Source: Marinagarivorans sp.
GTDB taxonomy: Bacteria > Pseudomonadota > Gammaproteobacteria > Pseudomonadales > Cellvibrionaceae
Assembly (NCBI GenBank): GCA_028281865.1
Contig: JANQJB010000082.1
Coordinates: forward strand, 1 to 64,000
Direction: 5' to 3'
Length of the DNA stretch: 64,000 bases
Shown: in pieces, positions 34,931 to 44,314 of the stretch
Layout: each line of letters starts with the position of its first letter
How positions within the stretch are numbered: the first letter of the stretch is position 1
Program-made: the position numbers and the translations under genes
Notes under the pieces: model-generated
What the model saw: the letters and a program-made list of their open reading frames with translations, nothing else
Database searches by the model: none
What the model was told of the DNA's origin: nothing

Positions 34931-36634
34931 ATGCTAACTCAAAAAAAACGCTTACAGCGTATATCAATATTATTTTTATTGCTGTGTCTCTTTGGTGTAA
35001 ATACATTTTCTAGTAACACCCACGGGAACCATTGGCTACAAATTCGAGTGCAGGTACCCCAGCATGAAGATCTTGTTAAACTGAGTCATGTAGCCGATTA
35101 CATCGACGAACACGGATATAGCCAAGAAGTTACCGCCCTCATTAAGCCATCCAAAATAAGCACGCTCGAAAAAACCGGGCTAAATTTTGTCGTCGAAGCG
35201 TCCATTCCAAATCAAATTCGTAATATAAACGATAAAAGTATTGGAGATAAAAATACACCGCCGGCAATAACGCTGCAAAAAACATTTCAAGGCATAGCTA
35301 CCAATTGGTACTCGGACTATAAGAATTATCAACAAATACTCACACACTGGCAATCGATAAAAACTGAAGCGGCGCAATTCGACACCATACGCTTAAACGA
35401 GCTAAGCATCGGGCGCTCACATGAAGACAGAGAAATAAAAGCCTACCTTATTGGCGACGACGATCCGTTGAGACCTACAATTGTCGTGCAAGGTACCCAG
35501 CATGCGCGCGAGTGGGTCTCGCCATTGACTGTAACTTATATTTTTGAAGCACTTATTCAGGGGATGAAATTAAATGATGAACAAATCATACGCTTAACCA
35601 ATGCAATAAATTTTTTATTTATTCCCGTTGTTAACCCCGACGGGTATATTTATTCGTGGGAAGCGGAAAGGTTTTATCGAACCAATCGCAACCCGGATGG
35701 TGGCGTCGATTTAAATAGAAACTGGCAAGCCTCGTGGGGAACCGGAACCTCTGGCGCCCGCCCAGGCAGTGAAATCTATCCCGGCACAGCGGCTTTTTCT
35801 GAACCGGAAACCCAAGCTGTAAAAGCATTAACCGAAAGCAAAAATGTTATTGCTTTTTTTGATTATCACACTGCTGCTTCGTTAGTGTTATTTCCCTATG
35901 CGTTTACCTCACAGCCAGCCCCGGATGACCAAGATTTGCGAGCCGTCGCCAATGAAATGGCGGATACTATTAGCAATACGCACGGCGTACTGCATCGCGC
36001 CCGCAAACCCGGAGTTGGAAATCCGTCAGGCGGTCTAGCACAAGATTGGGCACAGCAACAATTACGCGCACTTTCTTTTACAATGGAGCTGCGCGCTCAA
36101 GGTGGCTTTAACCCCAATGCCGATACAATATTGCCAACGGCAGAAGAGAACCTAGCAGGCTTTCTCGCTGGGCTTGAAAAAATTTATGAAATAAAGGAGC
36201 TAAGTACAAACTCCTCTAGTAGTTCAAGTAGCAGCTCAAGCTCGTCTAGCTCTTCATCCTCAAGCACGTCTTCCTCAAGTTCTAGCAGCGGTATGAACGT
36301 CAGCGTTACTGCAGTTCCATTGCCGGCGGTGCGCGCTGTACCAGGTAGCACCAATGTGGGTGTGTTGCATTTTAAAATGACAAGTAATACATCTGACGCG
36401 ATTCTGCTCAACCTTGAGATATCGGCAAGCGGTGAATTAGATGAAGCAACTAAGGTCAAGCAAGCTCATCTTTATTTCAATAAATCCCAGTCGGGCTCTA
36501 TGGAATTGCTAGAAAAAGTAAGCTCTGGTTTTTACTCAGAAGATGATGGAAATATTTTATTTGATTTCTCCCAACAGCCAGTCAATCTAGAGCAAGGTGA
36601 TAACTATTTTATTGTTACTTATGATTTTAACTAA
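34931..36634 (+). CDS. Secreted M14 zinc carboxypeptidase with poly-Ser linker and C-terminal domain
   Basis: The 567-residue product has a signal peptide, an N-terminal propeptide-like region (about 30-120), and an M14 domain with zinc ligands His191 and Glu194 (GTQHAREW), His313 (DYHTAAS), substrate-binding DLNRNW near 260-265 and catalytic Glu386 (FTMELRAQG). A poly-Ser linker (about 427-455) precedes a C-terminal domain homologous to that of the trypsin at 33288 (GVLHFKMTSNTSDAILLNLEISASGELDE ... GFYSEDDGNILFDF ... EQGDNYFIVTYDFN). It should trim C-terminal residues from peptides made by the trypsin. Downstream, on the other strand, is a peptide transporter. Confidence 0.93.
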   Translation: MLTQKKRLQRISILFLLLCLFGVNTFSSNTHGNHWLQIRVQVPQHEDLVKLSHVADYIDEHGYSQEVTALIKPSKISTLEKTGLNFVVEASIPNQIRNINDKSIGDKNTPPAITLQKTFQGIATNWYSDYKNYQQILTHWQSIKTEAAQFDTIRLNELSIGRSHEDREIKAYLIGDDDPLRPTIVVQGTQHAREWVSPLTVTYIFEALIQGMKLNDEQIIRLTNAINFLFIPVVNPDGYIYSWEAERFYRTNRNPDGGVDLNRNWQASWGTGTSGARPGSEIYPGTAAFSEPETQAVKALTESKNVIAFFDYHTAASLVLFPYAFTSQPAPDDQDLRAVANEMADTISNTHGVLHRARKPGVGNPSGGLAQDWAQQQLRALSFTMELRAQGGFNPNADTILPTAEENLAGFLAGLEKIYEIKELSTNSSSSSSSSSSSSSSSSSSTSSSSSSSGMNVSVTAVPLPAVRAVPGSTNVGVLHFKMTSNTSDAILLNLEISASGELDEATKVKQAHLYFNKSQSGSMELLEKVSSGFYSEDDGNILFDFSQQPVNLEQGDNYFIVTYDFN

Positions 36635-36643
36635 CTTGTAAAA

Positions 36644-36673
36644 AAATAGGGCGATTATAACTACACCCTATTT
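36644..36673. terminator. Bidirectional terminator
   Basis: AAATAGGG (36644-36651) pairs with CCCTATTT (36666-36673) between the convergent carboxypeptidase and peptide transporter genes. Confidence 0.75.
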
Positions 36674-36714
36674 CTTGCACCCCAAATAAAATTTTATAGC
36701 GTAACTACCACCCA

Positions 36715-38190
36715 TTACTCTTCAGTTGCTTTTTCCCAATGGCGCGTTTTTATATTCAGCAAAAACAAAACGATGCCAATCGCCACACTGAAAAGCGTAA
36801 TTTGCAAATACAAGTTAGGCATTTCTTCCACTTTTTCCGGGTCAAAGTGGCCGGCCAATAACCCGGCGATAACATTGCCAATTGCGTAGGTTAAGACAAA
36901 TACGCCCATCATCTGCCCGCTAAAGCGCGCAGGCGATAATCGGCTTACCGCGCTAAGTGCTACCGGGCTTAAACACAGCTCGCCGACAGTATGAAGAAAA
37001 TATGTCGATACCAACCAGTATGGCGCAACTTTTAAACCACTGGCTGCATACTGCGCAGCAAAATACATGACAACAAACCCCGAGGCCATAATAATTAAAC
37101 CAATCGCACATTTCGCACCATAGGACGGGTCCATCATGCGTTTTCCCAGCATAATCCACAGATAGGCAAAAAACGGAGACAAAATAATGATAAAAAACGA
37201 ATTTGCAGACTGAAACCACGCAGGTGGAAGCTCAAAACTTCCAACGAAGCGATTCGTATAGTCCTGTGCAAATAAATTTAACGAAGAGCCCGCTTGCTCA
37301 AACCCAGCCCAAAAGCACGCGGAGGCAATACACACCAAAAATAACGCACCCAAGCGTTTTTTCTCAGCGAGATTTAATTCTCCTAAAAAATAGACCCCAG
37401 CAAAATACAACAAAAATACACTTGTAATTACCGCGACAACATAGGTTGCTAAGCCAACAGGGTCTATACGAATAGCGCCGGAAAAAACCATCGCGACAGT
37501 TAATGTAAGTACTACAAGAAAACCAAAAATTACCATCCAGCTTAATTTTTTATTTTTTTCGCTTAGCGCTTTGGTCGGCTCGGCGCCAACACCATCAAGC
37601 TTCCATTGCGTAAGCCTAAACTGAATAAGGCCAATCGCCATTCCTATTGCAGCGGCACCAAAACCCCAATGCCAGCCAACTTTATCGGCGAGCGTGCCAC
37701 AGACGAAATAGCCTATCAACGCACCGATATTGATACCCATATAATAAATGGTATAGCCCGCGTCGCGACGTGTATCCGCATCGTTGTACATGCTACCCAC
37801 AAGCGCACCGATATTAGGTTTTAACAGCCCAGTACCCAAGGCCACCAAAATTAGGCCGATAAAAAATGTCAGGTCATTGGGAATGGCTAAGGCAATATGA
37901 CCACACATAATCACAATGCCGCCATACCAAATCGCACGCTGCCCGCCGATAAGCCGGTCCGCAATCCACCCACCGGGCAAACCAAAAAAATACACCGCAC
38001 CGGTATACAAGCCATAAATGGCACCGGCCATAGCCACAGTTAAATCCATACCGTCTTCCTGTAGGCTTGCAGTCATAAATAACACAAGCAGAGCGCGCAT
38101 ACCGTAGTAGCTCATGCGTTCCCACATTTCAGTGAAAGAAAGCGTGAGCAAGCCGCCTGGATGGCCTAGAAATTGTGAGTTTTGATGCAT
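36715..38190 (-). CDS. POT/PTR-family proton-dependent oligopeptide transporter
   Basis: The 491-residue product has about 12-14 membrane segments and the POT signatures: FTEMWERMSYYGMRALLVLFM near the start (ExxER[FM]xYYG) and, later, YTIYYMGINIGALIGYFVCGTLAD. It imports di- and tripeptides with protons across the inner membrane. I use the ATG at 38190 (MHQNSQFLGHPGGLL); a TTG six codons earlier is less likely. It ends next to the operon for two secreted peptidases, suggesting uptake of their products. Confidence 0.92.
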   Translation of the reverse strand: MHQNSQFLGHPGGLLTLSFTEMWERMSYYGMRALLVLFMTASLQEDGMDLTVAMAGAIYGLYTGAVYFFGLPGGWIADRLIGGQRAIWYGGIVIMCGHIALAIPNDLTFFIGLILVALGTGLLKPNIGALVGSMYNDADTRRDAGYTIYYMGINIGALIGYFVCGTLADKVGWHWGFGAAAIGMAIGLIQFRLTQWKLDGVGAEPTKALSEKNKKLSWMVIFGFLVVLTLTVAMVFSGAIRIDPVGLATYVVAVITSVFLLYFAGVYFLGELNLAEKKRLGALFLVCIASACFWAGFEQAGSSLNLFAQDYTNRFVGSFELPPAWFQSANSFFIIILSPFFAYLWIMLGKRMMDPSYGAKCAIGLIIMASGFVVMYFAAQYAASGLKVAPYWLVSTYFLHTVGELCLSPVALSAVSRLSPARFSGQMMGVFVLTYAIGNVIAGLLAGHFDPEKVEEMPNLYLQITLFSVAIGIVLFLLNIKTRHWEKATEE

Positions 38191-38879
38191 ATTCGAATTG
38201 TTGCCCAATTGTATGTGGAAAGAATGGGAGTTGGAGAAAAAATGAGCGTAATAGAAAGCCTGAGAGTATTAAGGCCGGCTTCGATGCTAGGGCATTGATA
38301 ATAGTTAAAACTGAAAAGTATGTCATCACTATCGTAAACCGCACTGCGATAATGAGAACGGTTTGGCGCCAAATCGGCGTAAGCTTACAGTCGCCGATAT
38401 TTTGCGCTGAGCGTTTAACCCTAAACAGGCTAATACGCCGATTTGCCATTTACAGAAGAAAAAGAACGCACTCTCATTCCCATTTTCGCAACGCTGATCG
38501 TCCCTGGTACAAACGATCAACCGATAAGCGAAAACTATTTGGAGCTACTCTCTAAGTTCGCAACATCCAAGTGAAGCCTTTGGGATAAGAAGTACAGTTA
38601 TAGAAATTTAGACCAGCAAGGCTCTTAAGCAAAAGATGGCATGACAACTAACAATAATTAACCGCATTCAGCAAAAACCATCTAAAACTGAGAGCGCTTT
38701 TAAATATTGAAGAATAACTTGTTAGAAAAGAAATTGACGCGTTAAATTATTATCTGACACATTTTTAAAAATTAATTTTTTGTACTACAAAAATCAACTA
38801 TTTAATAGTCGCTATATTTTGTTAATTTTTATATTACACAAACTGATTAACGTATTATTAAATATTCATTAACTTCTAT
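38191..38879. other. Intergenic region, no supported gene
   Basis: About 690 bases. Several chance frames on both strands at 38129-38555 overlap one another and have no family resemblance. The 3' half (38650-38880) is very AT-rich. Confidence 0.45.
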
Positions 38880-38908
38880 TTGACGCAATTTTGTGTCATT
38901 ACTAATAT
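38880..38908 (+). promoter_or_regulatory. Sigma-70-type promoter
   Basis: TTGACG (38880-38885) and TAATAT (38903-38908) are 17 bases apart, a near-consensus housekeeping promoter. Transcription would start near 38915 and give a leader of about 110 bases before the ATG at 39026. Confidence 0.65.
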
Positions 38909-38928
38909 GTTTTCGCTACCGAATCTGT

Positions 38929-38983
38929 GGCAGCATTTTAATGTTCAGCGAAACGCGAGCTCTGATTTTCGCGTTGGGCTGCC
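38929..38983 (+). promoter_or_regulatory. Structured 5' leader (nested hairpin)
   Basis: GGCAGC (38929-38934) pairs with GCTGCC (38978-38983), enclosing AACGCGA (38952-38958) paired with TCGCGTT (38969-38975). The element lies in the leader of the secreted protein gene and is followed by TTTATAT. It could be a leader structure, an attenuator or a small RNA. It matches no riboswitch I know. Confidence 0.45.
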
Positions 38984-39025
38984 TTTATATACAATTTCAC
39001 CAAATCACATTTCAAGGAACCCATC

Positions 39026-39469
39026 ATGAAAAAATCCATATTTAATTATTTTGTTTTTTCTCTAATTGCACTAAGTGCAGCACCTTTTGTTGCTGCAGAT
39101 AAAACTATATCAGTAGTTTCGGGGTGTGAAACCATTGCCGGTAGTACCAATGAATCTAATGGTGGCTTGCAAGCAAGTGGCGGCACGGCAATTGTCAGAT
39201 GCCCAATTTTAAAGGACAATGGCTCTATCTCTACGCTTTGGGCTCGCGTGGAAAATGCTAGCTCAAGCGGTGCAAATTCATTTTGTACTGCGGTCGCAAC
39301 TAACGCTTGGGGCGGAACTTCATTTTTGAACACCAGTTTTAACAACGGCGTAACTGGCACTCAATCGGTCAATATGTCACTTCCCACTCAGGCTAGTACG
39401 GGCTATTTGCACATGTTTTGTACTCTTGTAGTAAACGATAAATTTTTTGGTATTCGCTACCTCCAATAG
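39026..39469 (+). CDS. Small secreted protein of unknown function
   Basis: The 147-residue product has a signal peptide (about 1-24, ending FVAA) and a mature beta-rich domain with four Cys (SGCETI, VRCPI, SFCTAV, MFCTL), ending FFGIRYLQ. AAGGA precedes the ATG. The spacing of VRCPI, WARVENASSSG, CTA and CTL resembles a loose group of secreted proteins of about 150 residues in gammaproteobacteria without known role. It is followed 20 bases later by a membrane-anchored protein in the same orientation. Confidence 0.75.
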   Translation: MKKSIFNYFVFSLIALSAAPFVAADKTISVVSGCETIAGSTNESNGGLQASGGTAIVRCPILKDNGSISTLWARVENASSSGANSFCTAVATNAWGGTSFLNTSFNNGVTGTQSVNMSLPTQASTGYLHMFCTLVVNDKFFGIRYLQ

Positions 39470-39489
39470 CTAATGGGTGCATTTAATTG

Positions 39490-40200
39490 ATGAAATATTT
39501 GTTAATCGTTATTTTAACTGCATCAATTAGTGTCGTGTTCAGCGTAACCATTGTCACTCGGATAATGGTTACCAAAAAACACGACGCAAATCTGATATCG
39601 CAGGGTAAGACATTTACCGAGAAGTCTGCAGTAGAAAGTTCAAGCAACTCTAACTTAAATCAGTTATCAGCTGAGATTTTTACTCAAATCAATACGCTAA
39701 AAAGTTCGCACCAGTTGCTTGCTTTAGAACTTGAACGTATTTCCGGAAGGCTGGTAAACATTGAACAAATTACTGCGCTCAATGGACAAAATAATCGTGG
39801 GGATTCGTCCAGCGATGATACTCTTTTGGACCCTGTGGAAGCTCATTACCAGGAACTGTTCGCAAGCGAAAATGCTGCTCAGATTGAGGAGCGTTTATCT
39901 CAATACGAAAATCAATTCGCTAACGAGCCAGTAGACGAATCCTGGGCAGCCGATATGCAACTGTCTTTTGGTGAAATCGAAAATAGATTGAAAGAGCTTT
40001 CTATCGATTCGATTAGGTTGACTGAGCGTGACTGCCGTTCGTCATTATGTCGCGTCACCTTCGAGCATATAGGCACAGACGCACAAACAAACATCATGCC
40101 GGCACTGATTGGAACCTCAACCACAGGGAAAGTACACCTTGAACATATTAAGGAAAATAACCGAGTCAAAACCATCGCGTACTATGAGCGTAGTAACTGA
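39490..40200 (+). CDS. Membrane-anchored periplasmic protein with coiled coil and CRSSLC motif
   Basis: The 236-residue product has one N-terminal membrane segment (about 1-26), a Ser/Asn-rich and coiled-coil region (about 40-100) and a C-terminal domain (about 115-236) with WAADMQLSF, ERDCRSSLCRVTFEH and ending YYERSN. The CxxxxC pair is shared by a group of small envelope proteins in gammaproteobacteria, function unknown. The true start is the ATG; a TTG directly before it would add one codon. It probably shares a transcript with the secreted protein upstream. Confidence 0.7.
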   Translation: MKYLLIVILTASISVVFSVTIVTRIMVTKKHDANLISQGKTFTEKSAVESSSNSNLNQLSAEIFTQINTLKSSHQLLALELERISGRLVNIEQITALNGQNNRGDSSSDDTLLDPVEAHYQELFASENAAQIEERLSQYENQFANEPVDESWAADMQLSFGEIENRLKELSIDSIRLTERDCRSSLCRVTFEHIGTDAQTNIMPALIGTSTTGKVHLEHIKENNRVKTIAYYERSN

Positions 40201-40683
40201 CAAATTGTTGCAATGGAAAGAAATTTGGAGAAATTGCCAATAGGTATACCTTTTTCACTCAAGGTAGCCCTCAAGATTTATTTCTCCTTTGTCCGACTAG
40301 CTTCAATGCCGCCAATGCAATAGTAGTTTTAGAGCAGCTCCACCAACGAACCACTTTATCATTTTGGTCTGGAGAGGTTTTAGATCATATAATCATGCTC
40401 TTGATCATATGATCACTCCCCTTACCACTAGCTATAACATCAAATATTTTATATACCAAAACTTAATTATCCCTTCTTCTTTCCAGTAACTTGATAGCGA
40501 AACTCTCGCAAATCCAGACTGCGAGATTTGAGATTAAGTCAAATCACTATAAAAACAAATCCGAAATAGCGACTTAATATAAGTCATACTAATTGATCTA
40601 GAGCAAGAAACACTTATTTCGTCTTTAATTAACAAAAAACATATAAAAATTTACTCCCTTCTCCGAGATATACAGGATAAAAA
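40201..40683. other. Intergenic region upstream of the chemoreceptor
   Basis: About 480 bases without a gene. It contains the paired palindromic sites listed separately. AGGATAAAAA before the chemoreceptor ATG is its ribosome-binding site. Confidence 0.45.
40382..40415. promoter_or_regulatory. Paired palindromic operator-like sites
   Basis: TGATCATATGATCA (40402-40415) is a perfect 14-bp palindrome. AGATCATATAATCA (40382-40395) matches it at 12 of 14 positions. The centres are 20 bases apart, two helical turns, about 270-300 bases upstream of the chemoreceptor start. This spacing suggests cooperative binding of a dimeric regulator. Confidence 0.45.
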
Positions 40684-43467
40684 ATGAGAGATCTGATTGC
40701 TAGTTGGTTTGGTTTCGATAAGGAAATCGCCGACATTAAAAACCAAGCCGACCAATATAAAGCTGTACTAGACCAGTCAATAAACGCTGTCGTCTCAATC
40801 GATAACGAAAATCACGTGACATTATTTAACGATGCTGCGGAGGAATTGTGGGGCTATTCCCGCGAAGAAGTTATCGGGCAAAACGTAAAAATCTTAGTAC
40901 CCTCTGAGTTGCGCAGCAGCCACGATAGTCTGGTAAACGCAAACCGCACCACCGGCGTCGACAAGATAGTTGGTACGAGTCGAGAGGTTGAAATACAACG
41001 CAAAGATGGCACACGAGTGTGGGGAACATTATCGTTATCGCGCATCCAAACAAAGGGTGAAACACACTACACAGCTTTCGTCAGAGAAATTACCCAAGAA
41101 AAATCCCAGCGCGAATTTATTAATCAAACTCTGGAACAGGCACTCGACGGCGTTATTTCAATAGATGAAGAAAACAATGTCGTTATTTTTAACAAGGCAG
41201 CGGAGGAATTGTGGGGTTACTCTCGCGACGAAGTTATCGGCAAGAACGTCAAAATGTTGGTACCGGTGGAAATTCAAGCAAATCACGACGATTTCGTTAA
41301 CGACAACAGGCGTACCCGAATTAACAAAATTGTTGGTACAAATAGGGAAATCGAAATTCCGCGTAAAGATGGCTCCACAATTTGGGCAAACCTCTCGCTC
41401 GCACGTGTCGAAAATGGAGATTCCATTCGCTACACCGCATTTGTTAGAGACGTAAGCGAAGAACGAAGGCAACGCGAATATATACGCCAAGTTCTCGAAC
41501 AGGCTATCGACGGCGTTGTCTCTATCGACGCGGATAACAAGGTAACATTCTTTAACAAGGCCGCAGAGGAATTATGGGGCTATTCACGCGAAGAAGTATT
41601 GGGCAAAAACGTAAAAATGCTCGTACCGGTCGAGCTACAACAAAATCACGATGGCTATATTGAAGCGAACCGTACAACAGGCGTTGACAAAATCGTTGGA
41701 ACAAGCCGAGAGGTTCCAGTATTTAGAAAAGACGGCTCACAAAGATGGGGTAATCTCGCACTGTCTCGTATCAAGATCGGCAATGAGTTTCTCTATTCGG
41801 CATTTATTAAAGATGTTACTGAAGATGTTAAACGACGCAAGGAGTTTGAAACCCTGTCTCTTGTAGCGAACGAGACTGACAACTCCGTAGTGATCACCGA
41901 TTCCATGGGGCGTATAGAATACGTTAACCCTGGGTTTACCAAACTAACCGGATACACAATAGAACAAGCACAAGGTAAAAAACCGGGTGACTTATTACAG
42001 GGCCCCGATACATCTGAGGAAACAAAACGTAGAATAAGAAAAAAACTCGACGCGCGTGAACCCTTTTACGATGAAATCCTCAATTACGATGCCGATGGAA
42101 GTAGCTACTGGATTTCTCTAGCGATCAATCCCGTTTTCGACGAAAAAGGTGATCTGTCTAAATTTATCTCCATTCAAGCCAATATCACCGAAACCAAAAT
42201 AGCGTCACTTGAATTTAACTGCAAGCTCGACGCAATTGCTCGAGCGAACGCGGTAGCTGAGTTTTCGTTAGACGGCAGAGTTGAATTTGTTAATGAAAAT
42301 TATCTTAAAATTTTTGAACTAACAAATCCGGATGAACTAATCGGCAGGAAGTTAGATCAACTTCTCCATCGAGAATTTGTCAAATCCGATGAGTACCACG
42401 CACTTTGGGAGAAACTTAAAGCCGGGGAGTTTATGACGGGTGAATTTAGGCACCAAACGCAATCTGGTGAAGAGCGATGGATCAATGGTTCATTCAATCC
42501 AATATTTAATACTTCGGGAGAAATGACAAAAATAGTCATGTACGGCGATGACGCTTCTCTGCGAAAAAGAGGCATTAATCAACTCGCCAAAACGCTCAAA
42601 CAACTCGAAGACGGCAATTTAACAGGGAGAGTAGAAGGCGATTTTGGCGAAGAATTAAATACCATACGCGACTCCCTCAATATTTCAATGGATAAGCTGC
42701 AAAGTACCATCAATACCATCCTTGAAATGTCCGATAACGTTCACCTAGGTGCAAGCGAAATTGCCAAAGGTAATACGGAACTCAGCGCACGTGTTGAAAA
42801 CCAAGCGGCATCTTTAGAAGAAACCGCCTCTACAATGGACGAATTAACCACTACAGCGGAAAACAATGCTGAAAATGCATCAGCAGTTAACGCCAGGGCG
42901 GAGAATACAGGCGACGCTGCCAAGAAAGGTATTAATGTCGTCAACAATGCCGTCAGCGCAATGAGCGAAATTTCGGGTTCGAGTAAACGCATTTCCGATA
43001 TTATCGGCGTGATTGACGAAATTGCATTTCAAACTAATTTGCTCGCATTGAATGCTGCAGTGGAAGCTGCTAGAGCAGGCGAACAAGGCAGAGGTTTTGC
43101 TGTTGTAGCCGGAGAAGTTCGCAATCTCGCACAACGCTCAGCACAGGCTGCTAAGGAAATTGGCTCGCTGATTACTGACTCAGTCGGCCAGGTAGAAGAA
43201 GGAACGCAATTAGTTAATAAGTCAGGCGATACGCTAGAAGAAATTACCGAATCAGTGCTGGAAGTCACTCGCATGGTAACCGAAATTACCGAAGCAAGTC
43301 GAAATCAATTGGATGGTATTCAACAAGCAAATTCAGCGGTCACCAATATGGATTCCATAACGCAGCAAAACGCTGCACTTGTTGAGCAGGTAACTTCCGC
43401 TAGTGCAGAAATGCAAAACTCGGTCGAAAGGATGCGCCGCGATTTGCAATTCTTTAGGACAAACTAG
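40684..43467 (+). CDS. Soluble methyl-accepting chemotaxis protein with five PAS domains, three FixL-like
   Basis: The 927-residue product has no membrane segment. Residues about 22-140, 145-262 and 268-385 are three near-repeats of one PAS domain ([18 protein letters not shown], then HD...R). Each has a His and an Arg 20 residues apart (H80/R100, H201/R221, H322/R342) where FixL has its heme-ligand His200 and oxygen-contact Arg220, and Ile where FixL has Ile215. PAS4 (about 388-505) and PAS5 (about 513-630) are different. A methyl-accepting signalling domain follows (about 680-915) with the hairpin tip [34 protein letters not shown]. No C-terminal receptor-tethering pentapeptide is present. 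It should signal to CheA/CheW from the cytoplasm, perhaps sensing oxygen or redox; heme binding is inference. Confidence 0.9.
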   Translation: MRDLIASWFGFDKEIADIKNQADQYKAVLDQSINAVVSIDNENHVTLFNDAAEELWGYSREEVIGQNVKILVPSELRSSHDSLVNANRTTGVDKIVGTSREVEIQRKDGTRVWGTLSLSRIQTKGETHYTAFVREITQEKSQREFINQTLEQALDGVISIDEENNVVIFNKAAEELWGYSRDEVIGKNVKMLVPVEIQANHDDFVNDNRRTRINKIVGTNREIEIPRKDGSTIWANLSLARVENGDSIRYTAFVRDVSEERRQREYIRQVLEQAIDGVVSIDADNKVTFFNKAAEELWGYSREEVLGKNVKMLVPVELQQNHDGYIEANRTTGVDKIVGTSREVPVFRKDGSQRWGNLALSRIKIGNEFLYSAFIKDVTEDVKRRKEFETLSLVANETDNSVVITDSMGRIEYVNPGFTKLTGYTIEQAQGKKPGDLLQGPDTSEETKRRIRKKLDAREPFYDEILNYDADGSSYWISLAINPVFDEKGDLSKFISIQANITETKIASLEFNCKLDAIARANAVAEFSLDGRVEFVNENYLKIFELTNPDELIGRKLDQLLHREFVKSDEYHALWEKLKAGEFMTGEFRHQTQSGEERWINGSFNPIFNTSGEMTKIVMYGDDASLRKRGINQLAKTLKQLEDGNLTGRVEGDFGEELNTIRDSLNISMDKLQSTINTILEMSDNVHLGASEIAKGNTELSARVENQAASLEETASTMDELTTTAENNAENASAVNARAENTGDAAKKGINVVNNAVSAMSEISGSSKRISDIIGVIDEIAFQTNLLALNAAVEAARAGEQGRGFAVVAGEVRNLAQRSAQAAKEIGSLITDSVGQVEEGTQLVNKSGDTLEEITESVLEVTRMVTEITEASRNQLDGIQQANSAVTNMDSITQQNAALVEQVTSASAEMQNSVERMRRDLQFFRTN

Positions 43468-43478
43468 TTAGCAGCCTA

Positions 43479-43508
43479 TTAACCCGGTAATACCTAATGC
43501 CGGGTTAA
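43479..43508. terminator. Bidirectional terminator overlapping a stop codon
   Basis: TTAACCCGG (43479-43487) pairs with CCGGGTTAA (43500-43508) between convergent genes; the hairpin includes the stop codon of the DUF2306 gene. Confidence 0.7.
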
Positions 43509-44182
43509 TAACTTGATTCTGCCACTTGTTTGTGGCTTGTCCTCTTAAAGTCGCTAGCTTTTTTCTTACGCAGTATCCATTCGACAAACCCCAAATTCAC
43601 CGCTAAACCGAACCAGATCACCCCTGCAATAACTACATCCGTAACCAAGTCCTCTCCAATTAACAGGTAAGTGGGGATAATAAACAGGCGCTGGGTGGCG
43701 GGGCTAAGAGCGGCAGCAGTCATTCGCATCATCCACGCCTTATGGCTCTCGACGTCTCCCCTTCTTATCGCGCGATAAGCAAGCAATAGAGACACTACCA
43801 ATACCAGGCAATGGACAGCAATGCCGAGATACTTGAGCACGCCTCCATACTGGGGGTAAAAATGATTCATCCAGAGCCCACTAAAACCAAAACCGAGTGC
43901 ACAAATGAGCAGGCAGCGACCAAGGTAACGATGCAGCTTAGGCCAGCGTGAACGTATCTGTTTTGCGAACTGCAACGGCACGAATATGTTAAAGAAGCTG
44001 CCGCTAATAATATGGATAATGATAGGCACTGGCATATTAAAATAGTGAGTTGACGCCATTTGATGCTCGGCTCCCACATCACCTTGCCCAAGTAAGTTTA
44101 AATGTAAGGCGCCAAATAACACCGAAATAAAACCGAGAAGTAATAGCAGTATTGGAGCAAACCAAGATCTATCAAGCGGCAT
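43505..44182 (-). CDS. DUF2306 membrane protein
   Basis: The 225-residue product has about seven membrane segments and the DUF2306 pattern of conserved His (MASTHYF, HIISGSFFNIFVPLQF, LHRYLGRCLL, ESHKAWMMRM). AAAGGA stands at good spacing before the chosen ATG (MPLDRSW); a start seven codons upstream lacks this. The family is uncharacterised. It is divergent from the membrane-anchored AraC regulator. Confidence 0.8.
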   Translation of the reverse strand: MPLDRSWFAPILLLLLGFISVLFGALHLNLLGQGDVGAEHQMASTHYFNMPVPIIIHIISGSFFNIFVPLQFAKQIRSRWPKLHRYLGRCLLICALGFGFSGLWMNHFYPQYGGVLKYLGIAVHCLVLVVSLLLAYRAIRRGDVESHKAWMMRMTAAALSPATQRLFIIPTYLLIGEDLVTDVVIAGVIWFGLAVNLGFVEWILRKKKASDFKRTSHKQVAESSY

Positions 44183-44314
44183 AAGAAATTCCTTTGAAGA
44201 CAATTTAACTAGGGCCTGTTAACACTAAGACCAGTATCAACAAAAAACGCATAAAATCGTCCGTCCCTGCTTGCTCGGACATATTTGCTGTCCTACTTCG
44301 CTTATAATTTTCGT

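Noticed and set aside
38129-38555. Overlapping frames on both strands between the POT gene and the structured leader
   Set aside because: No coding character, no family match and mutual overlap.
40740-41850. Repeated DNA as a CRISPR or minisatellite
   Set aside because: The repeats are about 360 bases long and encode PAS domains in frame.
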